A DNA stretch of 64,000 bases from Nonomuraea gerenzanensis (GTDB lineage: Bacteria > Actinomycetota > Actinomycetes > Streptosporangiales > Streptosporangiaceae), in assembly GCF_020215645.1 (NCBI RefSeq), contig NZ_CP084058.1, forward strand, positions 8,742,001-8,806,000, read 5' to 3'. This document shows, piece by piece, positions 1 to 8,396 of this stretch. The position numbers were made by a program, and so were the translations under genes. The first letter of the stretch is position 1; every line of letters starts with the position of its first letter. The notes beneath the pieces are model-generated. The model was not told where the DNA came from and ran no database searches. It saw only the letters and a program-made list of their open reading frames with translations.

Positions 1-2
1 CC

Positions 3-980
3 CCCATCTCCGTGCTGATCTGCGTGGGCGTCGGCCTCGGGCAGCGGCTGCGCCGGGTCGTCGAGCTGGTCGTCGGGGTCAGCCTGGGCGTCGGGGTGGG
101 CGACCTGCTGGTGGCCTGGATCGGCTCGGGAGCCTGGCAGCTCGCCCTGGTGGTGGGGCTGGCCATGACCGTGGCCGTGCTGCTCAACAGCGGAGCGCTG
201 TTCGTGGCGCAGGCGGGCTCGTCGGCCGTGCTGGTCGCCACGCTCGTGCCCGGCGAGGGCGCCGGTGGCCTGGACCGGATGGCCGACGCGCTGACGGGCG
301 GCGTCATCGGGATCGCGGCGGTGGCGCTGATGCCCGCCAGCCCGTTCGCGATCGCGGCCAAGCATCTGTCCGGGGTGCTCGACGCGCTGTCCACCGTGCT
401 GGAGCGGGCGGCGGAGGCCATCGAGAAACGCGACGCCGACCTGGCGGCCGAGGCGCTGGAGGAGGCCCGTACGACGCAGGCGGCGGTGGAGGAGTACGAG
501 GCGGCGCTGGAGACCAGCAAGGAGATCACGATGATCTCGCCGCTGCACTGGCACCGGCGGGCCCGCCTGGCCCGCTACGAGACCGCCGCCGTGCCGGTGG
601 ACCTGGCGTTGCGCAACGCCCGGGTGCTGAGCAGGCGCACGCTGGCCTCGCTCGGGGAGTCGAGCCCGCCGCCGGCCGCGCTGGCGGAGGCGATGCGCGA
701 GGTGTCCGAGGCGGCGCTGCTGCTGCAACTGGAGCTGGGGGCCGGTCGGGAGCCGACGCTGGCGCGGCAGGCGCTGCTGGCCGTGGCGGCCCGTGAGCGG
801 CCCCGGGGGCTGGGGTTCTCGGCGCATGTGATCATCGCGCAGTTGCGGTCCGTGGTGGTGGATCTGCTGCAGGCCACCGGGATGGAGCACGAGGAGGCCA
901 CGGCGGCGCTGACGCCACTGGACGAGGGCGGCTCGGGCGGGCGGAGCGGTGTGGAGGACGAGGCGACGCGGCACGGGTGA
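3..980 (+). CDS. FUSC/aromatic acid exporter family protein, 5'-truncated by the window edge
   Basis: The reading frame is open to the first base of the window, so the N-terminus is missing. The visible part starts with three to four hydrophobic segments (about residues 15-110), including a Gly/Val-rich pair typical of FUSC/ArAE membrane modules. A long Ala/Glu-rich helical cytoplasmic region follows, with a second cytosolic stretch to the stop at 980. This layout fits FUSC-type efflux proteins of the inner membrane, thought to export aromatic or hydrophobic acids. The substrate cannot be read from the sequence. The C-terminus is a Gly/Glu-rich disordered tail. The family is assigned from layout and the overall look of the helices, not from a catalytic motif. 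Confidence 0.7.
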   Translation, partial: PISVLICVGVGLGQRLRRVVELVVGVSLGVGVGDLLVAWIGSGAWQLALVVGLAMTVAVLLNSGALFVAQAGSSAVLVATLVPGEGAGGLDRMADALTGGVIGIAAVALMPASPFAIAAKHLSGVLDALSTVLERAAEAIEKRDADLAAEALEEARTTQAAVEEYEAALETSKEITMISPLHWHRRARLARYETAAVPVDLALRNARVLSRRTLASLGESSPPPAALAEAMREVSEAALLLQLELGAGREPTLARQALLAVAARERPRGLGFSAHVIIAQLRSVVVDLLQATGMEHEEATAALTPLDEGGSGGRSGVEDEATRHG

Positions 981-1057
981 GGGGCCCGTGCGGGCTCAAG
1001 CGGGTGCATGGTCGCCCGCGACCGCGGCAGGGCGTCGGAGCCCGCCAGCGTGGGTGC

Positions 1058-1072
1058 GTTCCTCCTAGGAAC
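1058..1072. promoter_or_regulatory. Inverted repeat upstream of the Atu4866-type lipoprotein gene
   Basis: GTTCCT-cct-AGGAAC is a perfect 6-bp dyad with a 3-bp spacer, 72 bp before the start codon of the lipoprotein gene at 1144. It may be an operator. No matching regulator is identified. Confidence 0.3.
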
Positions 1073-1143
1073 ATCTCACCACTGCCTCCATCCTTCCGGC
1101 CTCGGCAGACTCGTCATCACCGCCACCCGGAAGGAAGATTCAC

Positions 1144-1482
1144 ATGATCGGCAGAATGCTGCTCACCCTCGGCCTGCTCACCGCGATGACCGCCTGCGCC
1201 GACGGCGGCCGTGGCGCGAAGCAGGCGCCGGATCGGGCGAGCGCGCCCCCGCACCCGTACGTCGGCATGTGGGTGACCGCCGACGGCCGGATCAGGCAGG
1301 AGCTGCTGCCCGACGGCCGCTACGAGGAGGAGCGCGACGGCCGCGAACGCGCCTACACCGGCCGGTACACCGTCACCGGCGACCACCTCGACTACTTCGA
1401 CGACGCGGGCTTCACCGCCACCGGGGACGTCCGCGACGGCGTGCTCTACCACGAGCACCTCGTCCTCTACCGGGAGCGATGA
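1144..1482 (+). CDS. Small lipoprotein with Atu4866-like domain
   Basis: A 112-residue protein. Residues 1-18 form a signal peptide ending in the lipobox L-T-A-M-T-A-C, so Cys18 is the likely lipidated residue. The mature part (about 35-112) has the Atu4866 signature: YVGMWVTADGRIRQELLP, then DGRY, YTGRYTVTGDH, DYFDDAGF and a final LVLYRE. The fold is a small beta barrel in the family. The biochemical role is not known. The start is ATG with an AGGAAG ribosome site about 5 nt upstream. The gene stands alone, and a 12-bp tandem repeat runs across its stop codon. Confidence 0.8.
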   Translation: MIGRMLLTLGLLTAMTACADGGRGAKQAPDRASAPPHPYVGMWVTADGRIRQELLPDGRYEEERDGRERAYTGRYTVTGDHLDYFDDAGFTATGDVRDGVLYHEHLVLYRER

Positions 1483-1545
1483 CCGGAGCGATGACCGGAG
1501 CGATGGCGGGGGCGATGGCGGGGGCGATGGCGGGGGCGATGCTGG
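1474..1545. repeat. Six-copy 12-bp tandem repeat spanning a stop codon
   Basis: Six units of G(A/G)GCGATG(A/G)C(C/G)G, the last slightly changed, run head to tail. The stop codon of the lipoprotein gene (1480-1482) lies in the first unit. The array ends before the convergent GNAT gene. Confidence 0.9.
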
Positions 1546-1610
1546 ACGAGCGAGGGTCGGGCGAGGGTCGAGGCCGGCGGGCCGCGACGCGGGCCGCCGG
1601 CCTCAAGGGG

Positions 1611-2177
1611 CTACGGCTGGAACGGATACGGCGCGGTGACCTCGAAGCGGGCCAGCTCCTCCGTGGAGCTCACCCGCCGGAACCCGGCCTTCTCGAGCAC
1701 GCGAATCGAGGCCGGATTGGCCGGTTCCGCGTGCGCGAGCACCGTGTGCACCTCGGGGGCGGTCAGGGCGAACGCCGTCAGGGCGCGGGTCGCCTCGGAG
1801 GCGTAGCCGCGGCCCCGGCGCGAGGCCACGACCCCGTAGCCGATCTCGACGGCCCCGTCCTGGGGCGGCCAGAACAGGCCGAGCGAGCCGACCACCAGCC
1901 CGCTGTCGCGCTCGACGATGAGCCGGTGACCGTACGGGCCGAGCCAGGCCGGGTGCTCGCCGAGCAGCCCGGCGATGACCTGGTCACCCTCGGCGGGGAA
2001 GTCCCCGGCCCAGTGCGCGGGCCGGGCCCCGTCAGAGAGGGCCTCGGCGCCGTCGGAGGGCCGGGCGCCGTCGAGGACCGCCTCGACGTCACCGGGGGTC
2101 CACACGCGCAGGGCGAGACGCTCGGTGATCAGGTCGGCGTCTGCCGGCGCGGACGGGTCGAAGGATGAAGAACGCAT
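1611..2177 (-). CDS. GNAT family N-acetyltransferase (RimJ/RimL-like)
   Basis: A protein of 188 residues. The N-terminal phrase LITERLALRVWTPGDVEAVL is typical of RimJ/RimL-type GNAT enzymes. The acetyl-CoA-binding motif A is seen as GYGVVASRRGRGYASEA (R/Q-x-x-G-x-G/A), followed by ANPASIRVLEKAGFR, the classic motif B with N-x-A-S. It should transfer acetyl from acetyl-CoA to an amino group of a protein terminus or small molecule; the acceptor is unknown. The start at 2177 is preferred over the upstream ATG at 2261 because an AGGAG site lies 7-8 nt before it. It is convergent with the preceding lipoprotein gene. Confidence 0.88.
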   Translation of the reverse strand: MRSSSFDPSAPADADLITERLALRVWTPGDVEAVLDGARPSDGAEALSDGARPAHWAGDFPAEGDQVIAGLLGEHPAWLGPYGHRLIVERDSGLVVGSLGLFWPPQDGAVEIGYGVVASRRGRGYASEATRALTAFALTAPEVHTVLAHAEPANPASIRVLEKAGFRRVSSTEELARFEVTAPYPFQP

Positions 2178-2322
2178 GTGACAACTCCTGGTCGTTTCAG
2201 AGGACAACCGGGGCCGCGCGCTCGAAAGGTCACACGGGCCGGTTGAGGGCATGCTGAACACGGCTGTCGACAGCCATATTCATCAGCCCCCTTTCATCCA
2301 GAAGTGGTCCGCGCCGATCTTA

Positions 2323-3489
<1,167 letters not shown>

Positions 3490-3495
3490 GGCTCC

Positions 3496-3508
3496 ACACT
3501 ATTAGTCT
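3496..3508. promoter_or_regulatory. Bidirectional promoter: two abutting -10 hexamers for leaderless divergent genes
   Basis: On the + strand TAGTCT (3503-3508) is 6 nt before the GTG at 3515. On the - strand TAGTGT (3501 to 3496) is 6 nt before the GTG at 3489. The two hexamers are separated by a single base, and the two start codons by 25 bp. This follows the TANNNT-plus-6/7-nt spacing known for leaderless actinobacterial genes. Neither start has a Shine-Dalgarno sequence. Confidence 0.6.
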
Positions 3509-3514
3509 CGTCCC

Positions 3515-5311
3515 GTGATCATTCGGGTCGTGCTCGCTCTCGTCCTGTCCGCACCCCCCGTCATGACCCCGGCCGCAGCGCCGTCCGTGCCCTGTCCCGT
3601 CCCGGTTCCCGCCCATACGAGCTGCGGCTTCCTGGAGGTTCCCGAGCGCAGGGACACGCCGGGGCGGACGGTCGAGGTCGGGTACGCCGTGCACCTCTCG
3701 ACGGCCCCCGACCGCAAGCCCGACCCCGTGGTCTACATGAGCGGCGGGCCCGGGTCGGCGTCGATGCAGCTCATCGGGTTCCTGAGCCAGATGTTCCCGG
3801 ACCGGGACGTGGTGACCGTCGAGCAGCGCGGCAGCAGGTACTCCCAGCCGTCGCTGGCCTGCCCCGAGACCGCGCAGGCGCTGCTCGGCCAGCTCCGGCA
3901 GCCGCGGGCCGACGTGGCCGACGCCGCGCGGCGGTGCCGCGAGCGGCTCGGCGAGCAGGGCGTGGATCTGCGCGGGTACACCACGAAGGAGATCGCCGCC
4001 GACGTCGTCGCGCTGCGCGGCCGGCTCGGCTACGGCCCGTGGAACCTGTTCGGCGTCAGCTACTCCACCCGGGTCATGATGGACGTGGCCGCGGCCGACC
4101 CCGGGGGCGTGCGGTCGGTGCTGCTCGACTCCTACCTGCCCGCGGGCATCGCCTGGTACGACGACGCCGGCAGGAACCTCACCGACACGATGGCGCTGCT
4201 GGGAGTGCGTGAGCCGTTCGAGGCCATGGTGGCGCGGCTCAACCGGACGCCGGCCCTGGTCCCCGTGCTGGACCCGCTGGCGGGCCGGGAGTTCACCGCG
4301 CGGATGAGCGGGGACGACGTGGCCGCGATCCTGGCGGAGGCGCTGCACGAGGCGGAGGTCGCCGCCGTGGTTCCGGCGATGGTGAACGCGCTGGCGGCGG
4401 CAGGGCACGACGAACTGCTGCGGCCACTGGCGGACGCGGTGGGCGAGGGGCTGACCTCGCACGAGTTCGGGCTGTATCACGCGGTGCAGTGCCAGGACGA
4501 GGTGCCGTTCAACACCTTCGGCGGGCAGGGGACGCGGCTGTTCACCATGAAGGCGGACAAGGCGGTGTGTGACGCCTGGAAGCTGCCGGGAAGCGCGTCC
4601 CCGGCCGTCACTTCCGGCACCGCCACCACGGTGAACGCGACCACCACCGTGAACGCGACCGCCACCGCGAACGCGACCGCCACCGCGAACGCGACCGCCA
4701 CCGTGAAGGCCCCCGTCTACGTGCTCGGCGGCCAGTACGACCCGACGACGCCCCCGAGAACCTCGGGCCCCGCCGCCGAGTCCCTCCCCGACGGCCGCTT
4801 CCAGCAGTTCGCCGGTCTCTCCCACGCCGTCTTCCTGTCCTCCGCCTGCGCCCGCCGGCGGATGGCCGCGTTCCTCGCCGACCCCGCCCACCAGGCCCTC
4901 GCCGGGTGCCCGCCTCCCCAGCTCCAGCCGGGCGGCCTGCACGTGACCGCCGCGCCGTACCAGATCTCCCGCTCCCCCTGGCTGGCCGCGCCCCTCGCCC
5001 TGTTCGCGCTGGCCTCCCTGATACAGCTCGTCACGGCCGCACTGAAGGGCAGGGCGCTGAGCGCGTTCGGCGGGCTGACGGGGGTGGCGTTCACGGGGCT
5101 GCTGGCCCAGTCCGTCCTCACCCTGGCGAACAGGAACGAGACGGCCCTGGCCGTCGGCATCCCCGACCTCATGGTGCCGTACAGTGCGATCGCCGCGATC
5201 TCCGCCATACTGACCGCCGCGGCCCTGCTCCACGACCGCAGATGGCCGCAGATCGCGGCAACCGTCATCAGCGGCGGATTCCTCGTATGGTGGTTCACCT
5301 GGGTCCTGTAA
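3515..5311 (+). CDS. Alpha/beta hydrolase (S33 peptidase/TAP-like) with C-terminal membrane domain
   Basis: A 598-residue protein. Residues 1-22 form a signal peptide. The hydrolase core follows: oxyanion-hole GGPG (77-80), a VEQRG strand, and nucleophile S182 in LFGVSYSTRV. A TAP-like C-terminal lobe includes PVYVLGGQYDPTTPP (acid Asp) and FAGLSHAVFLS (catalytic His). About residues 365-400 form an Asn/Ala/Thr repeat inside the lid or linker. Beyond about 480 there are four hydrophobic segments, so the enzyme is anchored in the membrane. The family includes proline iminopeptidases and tripeptidyl aminopeptidases, so an extracytoplasmic exopeptidase or esterase is likely. The four-helix tail is unusual for the family. 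The GTG start has no ribosome site; a TAGTCT -10 lies 6 nt upstream. Confidence 0.82.
   Translation: MIIRVVLALVLSAPPVMTPAAAPSVPCPVPVPAHTSCGFLEVPERRDTPGRTVEVGYAVHLSTAPDRKPDPVVYMSGGPGSASMQLIGFLSQMFPDRDVVTVEQRGSRYSQPSLACPETAQALLGQLRQPRADVADAARRCRERLGEQGVDLRGYTTKEIAADVVALRGRLGYGPWNLFGVSYSTRVMMDVAAADPGGVRSVLLDSYLPAGIAWYDDAGRNLTDTMALLGVREPFEAMVARLNRTPALVPVLDPLAGREFTARMSGDDVAAILAEALHEAEVAAVVPAMVNALAAAGHDELLRPLADAVGEGLTSHEFGLYHAVQCQDEVPFNTFGGQGTRLFTMKADKAVCDAWKLPGSASPAVTSGTATTVNATTTVNATATANATATANATATVKAPVYVLGGQYDPTTPPRTSGPAAESLPDGRFQQFAGLSHAVFLSSACARRRMAAFLADPAHQALAGCPPPQLQPGGLHVTAAPYQISRSPWLAAPLALFALASLIQLVTAALKGRALSAFGGLTGVAFTGLLAQSVLTLANRNETALAVGIPDLMVPYSAIAAISAILTAAALLHDRRWPQIAATVISGGFLVWWFTWVL
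4622..4709 (+). repeat. 18-bp in-frame tandem repeat in the S33 hydrolase gene
   Basis: About five units of ACC(A/G)CCACC(G)(T/C)GAACGCG encode T-(A/T)-T-(V/A)-N-A. The repeat keeps frame and forms a Thr/Asn/Ala-rich linker before the TAP-like lobe. Copy number is a likely site of length change between strains. Confidence 0.85.
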
Positions 5312-6243
5312 AGACGCGCATCCATGAGCTCGACGCCCTACGCGGCTTCGCGGTGGGCGGCATCATGCTGGTCAACACCTGGCAACACGTCGAGGTCAAG
5401 AAGGCGCATCCGGTCGGGCTCGACTGGCTGATCGAGGGCCTGTTCCAGAGCCGGTTCTATCCGATCTTCTCGTTGCTGTTCGGCATCGGCTTCCTGCTGT
5501 TCCTGCAGGGCAACAGCCGGTGGGCGCTGCTGAGCAGACTGTTCTGGCTGTTCTGCTTCGGGATGATCCAGCACCAGTTCTACGAGGGCGAGGTGCTGAC
5601 CGACTACGCCTTCTACGGCGCCCTGGTGCTGCTGCCCGCCTCGTTCCTGGCCGAGGGGCTGCCCGTGCTGCTGCTGGGCGTGGCGGGGGTCGCGTGGGCC
5701 ATGATGCCCGGGGTGGGTGCCGGGCCGTTGCTGATCCCCGGGCTGTTCCTGGTCGGCATGGGGTTGTGGCAGCTGCGGCCGCCCCGGTCGCTGCTGCTGC
5801 CGGGGTTCGCGGTCGCCGCGCTGGCCTCGGCGTTGCTGACCACGGCATGGGTGAGCACGAACGACTGGATCGTCTACAGCGTGGCCGCGTTGGCGGGCGC
5901 GGCGGCGTACTCGCTGGGGCTGCTGCTGATCCTGCGGCCCCGGCTGTCGGCGGTGCTGGAGCCGCTGGGCAGGATGGCGCTGACGAACTACGTCACCGGC
6001 ACCGCCGTCATCGTGCTGGCCCTGCCGCTGCTGGAGGCCGATCGCACCCGGTGGTCGGTGGTGGGGCTGACGGCGGTCACGCTGCTCGCGCAGGTGCTGT
6101 TCAGCAGGTGGTGGCTGGCGACCTTCAAGTACGGCCCGCTCGAATGGGTATGGCGGTGCCTGACCTGGTTTCGAGTGGTGCCCAACCGGTTAAAGTCGGG
6201 CCGTGACGAAAATCGCCCTCTGCCAGATCCCGGTGTCCCCTGA
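5287..6243 (+). CDS. DUF418 domain-containing membrane protein
   Basis: About 318 residues. It opens with the DUF418 hallmark RIHELDALRGFAVGGIMLVN, then FQSRFYPIFSLLFGIGF. About eight hydrophobic segments follow, then the C-terminal DUF418 motif LGRMALTNYVTGT and FKYGPLEWVWRCLTW. Members are integral inner-membrane proteins of unknown function, related in topology to acyltransferase-3-like proteins. The start (ATG 5287 or GTG 5290) overlaps the end of the S33 hydrolase gene by 25 bp, suggesting translational coupling. Its 3' end overlaps the nitrilase gene by 41 bp, so some C-terminal residues after the WFRVV motif are encoded in the region carrying the next gene's promoter. Confidence 0.85.
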   Translation: MVVHLGPVKTRIHELDALRGFAVGGIMLVNTWQHVEVKKAHPVGLDWLIEGLFQSRFYPIFSLLFGIGFLLFLQGNSRWALLSRLFWLFCFGMIQHQFYEGEVLTDYAFYGALVLLPASFLAEGLPVLLLGVAGVAWAMMPGVGAGPLLIPGLFLVGMGLWQLRPPRSLLLPGFAVAALASALLTTAWVSTNDWIVYSVAALAGAAAYSLGLLLILRPRLSAVLEPLGRMALTNYVTGTAVIVLALPLLEADRTRWSVVGLTAVTLLAQVLFSRWWLATFKYGPLEWVWRCLTWFRVVPNRLKSGRDENRPLPDPGVP

Positions 6244-6979
6244 CCCGTCCACCAATCTCAAGAGGGTCAGAGAGGCGCTCGCGTCCGCCGAGGGCGCCGA
6301 TCTGGCGATCTTCCCCGAGGCCACGCTCACCCGGTACGGCCGGCGGATCACCACGCTGGCCGAGCCGCTCGACGGGCCGTTCGTGTCGGGGCTGGCCGAC
6401 TCGGCCAGGGAGCACGGGCTGGCGGTGATCGCGGGCGTGTTCGAGCCCGGCGCGGATCGGGTGCACAACACGGCGGTCGCGATCGACGCGCGGGGCGAGG
6501 TGCGGGCGGCGTACCGGAAGATCCACCTGTTCGACTCCTTCGGCGCGAAGGAGTCGGACCTGGTCGCGCCCGGCGCGGAGCCGGCCGTGGTGGAGCTGGC
6601 GGGCGTCAGGGTCGGGCTGATCACCTGTTACGACATCCGTTTCCCCGAGCTGGCCAGGGCGCTGGTCGACCGGGGCGCCGAGCTGTTCGCGGTGATCGCC
6701 GCCTGGGGGTCCGGGCCGCTGAAGGAGGACCACTGGGTGACCCTGGTCAGGGCGCGGGCGCTGGAGAACACCATGTGGACGGCCGCCGTCGGCCAGGCGC
6801 CCAACCCGGCCGAGTCCTCCGACGGGTTCGGCGTGGGCCGCAGCATGCTGGTCGACCCGCTCGGCGTGGTCCGCTCCGACCTGGGCACCGGCCCCGGCGT
6901 GCGGATCGTCGAGGTGGACCGGGAGTGGACCGCCACCGCCAGGGCGATGCTGCCGTGCCTCGAACACCGGGTGCTGTGA
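6203..6979 (+). CDS. Carbon-nitrogen hydrolase (nitrilase superfamily amidase)
   Basis: A 258-residue enzyme with the full nitrilase catalytic triad: E39 (IFPEATLTRYG), K106 (AYRKIHLFDSFG) and C142 (GLITCYDIRFPELAR). It hydrolyses amide C-N bonds in the cytosol. Length and motifs resemble the branch holding omega-amidase and deaminated-glutathione amidase, but the substrate is not fixed. The GTG start is inside the end of the DUF418 gene. It has no Shine-Dalgarno site; TAAAGT (6191-6196) sits exactly 6 nt upstream, so a leaderless transcript is likely in addition to read-through. A hairpin terminator overlaps its stop codon. Confidence 0.9.
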   Translation: MTKIALCQIPVSPDPSTNLKRVREALASAEGADLAIFPEATLTRYGRRITTLAEPLDGPFVSGLADSAREHGLAVIAGVFEPGADRVHNTAVAIDARGEVRAAYRKIHLFDSFGAKESDLVAPGAEPAVVELAGVRVGLITCYDIRFPELARALVDRGAELFAVIAAWGSGPLKEDHWVTLVRARALENTMWTAAVGQAPNPAESSDGFGVGRSMLVDPLGVVRSDLGTGPGVRIVEVDREWTATARAMLPCLEHRVL

Positions 6980-7005
6980 CCCCCGGGCGGTCCACCCGAG
7001 GGTCA
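6977..7005 (+). terminator. Hairpin terminator overlapping the nitrilase stop codon
   Basis: TGACCCCCGGG (6977-6987) pairs with CCCGAGGGTCA (6995-7005), 10 of 11 positions, with a 7-nt loop. The stop codon forms the first three bases of the stem. There is no U-tract, as is usual in high-GC actinobacteria. Confidence 0.6.
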
Positions 7006-7025
7006 AGCGATCGTAAAGTAGGACT

Positions 7026-7472
7026 GTGAGCGGAACGCAGATGCAGAAGGTGGTCCCGCCGCGTCTGCTCGTGCCATATCTGTCGGGCAAACGCACGGTC
7101 ATCTCGGGTTACGTCTACCGGGTGCAGGATTGTGTCAGGCTGACCACCCCCGAAGCCCTCTACTACGGGCTCGACCTGTCCTTCGACGGCTCCGAGCTGT
7201 TCGCCGAGGTGCCCGAGCTGTACCTGATGCGCTGGTTCGCCCGCGACGTCGACACCTACGCGGTGCCGTACGGGCCGCACATGGGCGGCGACTGGAGCGA
7301 CGCGCCACCGTTCGCGGGCAACGGGTTCACCACGTCGTCGGAGCACGTGGTGCCGCAGTTCCACACCGTCCCGATGCCGATCCCGGCCGGGGCGGAGATC
7401 GTGCACGTCACCACCGAGGGTGAGCGAGCCTATGCCCTGTACGACGGTCTGACCTGGCGGCCCGCCGCATGA
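7026..7472 (+). CDS. Conserved-looking hypothetical protein, first gene of an overlapping pair
   Basis: A 148-residue soluble protein, not recognised. It has no signal peptide, membrane segment or Cys cluster. It is rich in aromatic and Pro residues, with segments such as LPVPYLSGKR-like RLLVPYLSGKR, GYVYRVQDC and LYLMRWFARDVDTYAVPYG. The GTG start has no ribosome site, but TAAAGT ends 6 nt upstream (7014-7019), so it is probably leaderless. It overlaps the next gene by 4 bp (ATGA), which points to joint translation of two partner proteins. A small enzyme, a toxin/immunity-type pair or a binding pair are all possible; nothing in the sequence decides. Confidence 0.7.
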   Translation: MSGTQMQKVVPPRLLVPYLSGKRTVISGYVYRVQDCVRLTTPEALYYGLDLSFDGSELFAEVPELYLMRWFARDVDTYAVPYGPHMGGDWSDAPPFAGNGFTTSSEHVVPQFHTVPMPIPAGAEIVHVTTEGERAYALYDGLTWRPAA

Positions 7473-7864
7473 GCGACGAGATCGCGCCGGTCGCCTCCGG
7501 CTTCGTGGCCCGCTACGCCGAGCGTACGCTGCCCGCCGCCCTCGGCCCCGACAACGACCAGGTGGTGCTGTTCAGCGAGGTCGAGCTGGACGGGTTCGAG
7601 CCCGCCTCCGGCTACTGGCGGCGGGTGGTGCCCCGGTCGCAGGTGGAGTGGCTGGTGCTCATCCGCACGGTGGGCGCGTTCGGCGGCGAGCCGTGCATCG
7701 TGCTCGACGAGGACGACGACGGCCTGCACATCGCCTACACCGGGCACAGCGGGATGAAGGCCGAGGCGCTGGGCTACTGGATGGTCGACCACGGCGCGTA
7801 CGAGGTCGTGGTGCCCCGCGAGGAGGTCTTCTCGATCCGCGTCGAAAGGATTCCGGTCCCCTAG
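7469..7864 (+). CDS. Hypothetical protein, second gene of the overlapping pair
   Basis: A 131-residue acidic soluble protein, not recognised. Notable segments are SGYWRRVVPRSQVEWLVLIR, an acidic turn LDEDDDGLHIAYTGHSG, and EEVFSIRVERIPVP at the end. The ATG overlaps the previous stop (ATGA). No motif assigns a function. The two proteins are of similar size and both mix beta-type segments with many aromatic residues, which is compatible with a hetero-complex, but that is inference. Confidence 0.7.
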   Translation: MSDEIAPVASGFVARYAERTLPAALGPDNDQVVLFSEVELDGFEPASGYWRRVVPRSQVEWLVLIRTVGAFGGEPCIVLDEDDDGLHIAYTGHSGMKAEALGYWMVDHGAYEVVVPREEVFSIRVERIPVP

Positions 7865-7898
7865 TCAACGATCGGCGCGTTCGGGTGTCTCTAGGGGT

Positions 7899-8396
7899 GT
7901 GACCGAAACAGCGACCATGGCGCAGCCGTCGTTCGCCGAGCTGTTCGCGGCCCAGTACCAGTCCCTGGTACGACTGGCCGGGCTGCTCGGCGCGGACGAT
8001 CCTGAGGACATCGCCCAGGAGGCGTTCGCCCGGCTGCACTCGCGGCGGTTGCGCGACGACGGGGCCGCGATGGCCTATCTCCGCGCGACCGTCTGCAATC
8101 TGACCCGCAACCGCCTGCGGCATCTGCGCCTCGTCCGGCTGCGCCGCCCCGACCCGCCCGAGCACGTGCGCAGCAGTGAGCACGCCGTGCTCGTCTCCGA
8201 GGAGCACCGCGAGCTGCTGGCGGCCGTGGACCGCCTGCCGCGCCGCCAGCGCGAGGCCCTCGTCCTGCGTTACTGGCTGGACCTGCCGGAGCGCGAGATC
8301 GCCGACGCGATGGGCGTCTCCCCAGGATCGGTGAAGACCCACACCAGCAGGGGCCTGGCGGCCCTGGGCAGGGCGCTGAAGGAGGAGGACCGGTGA
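7899..8396 (+). CDS. ECF RNA polymerase sigma factor (SigE-type group)
   Basis: A 165-residue group 4 sigma factor. Region 2 spans about residues 10-75 (FAAQYQSLVRLAGLLG, then DPEDIAQEAFARLH and AYLRATVCNLTRNRLR). Region 4 spans about 105-160 (LPRRQREALVLRYWLDLPEREIADAMG, then SPGSVKTHTSRGLAAL, the -35 recognition helix). It lacks region 3, as expected. It directs RNA polymerase to a small regulon. Its stop overlaps the start of the next gene (GTGA), the usual layout for a sigma factor and the protein that controls it. Confidence 0.92.
   Translation: MTETATMAQPSFAELFAAQYQSLVRLAGLLGADDPEDIAQEAFARLHSRRLRDDGAAMAYLRATVCNLTRNRLRHLRLVRLRRPDPPEHVRSSEHAVLVSEEHRELLAAVDRLPRRQREALVLRYWLDLPEREIADAMGVSPGSVKTHTSRGLAALGRALKEEDR

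Noticed and set aside
1008..2168. 386-codon + strand open frame, Arg/Gly-rich
   Set aside because: It is the antisense/shifted shadow of the lipoprotein and GNAT genes; composition is that of a high-GC off-frame read and no domain is seen.
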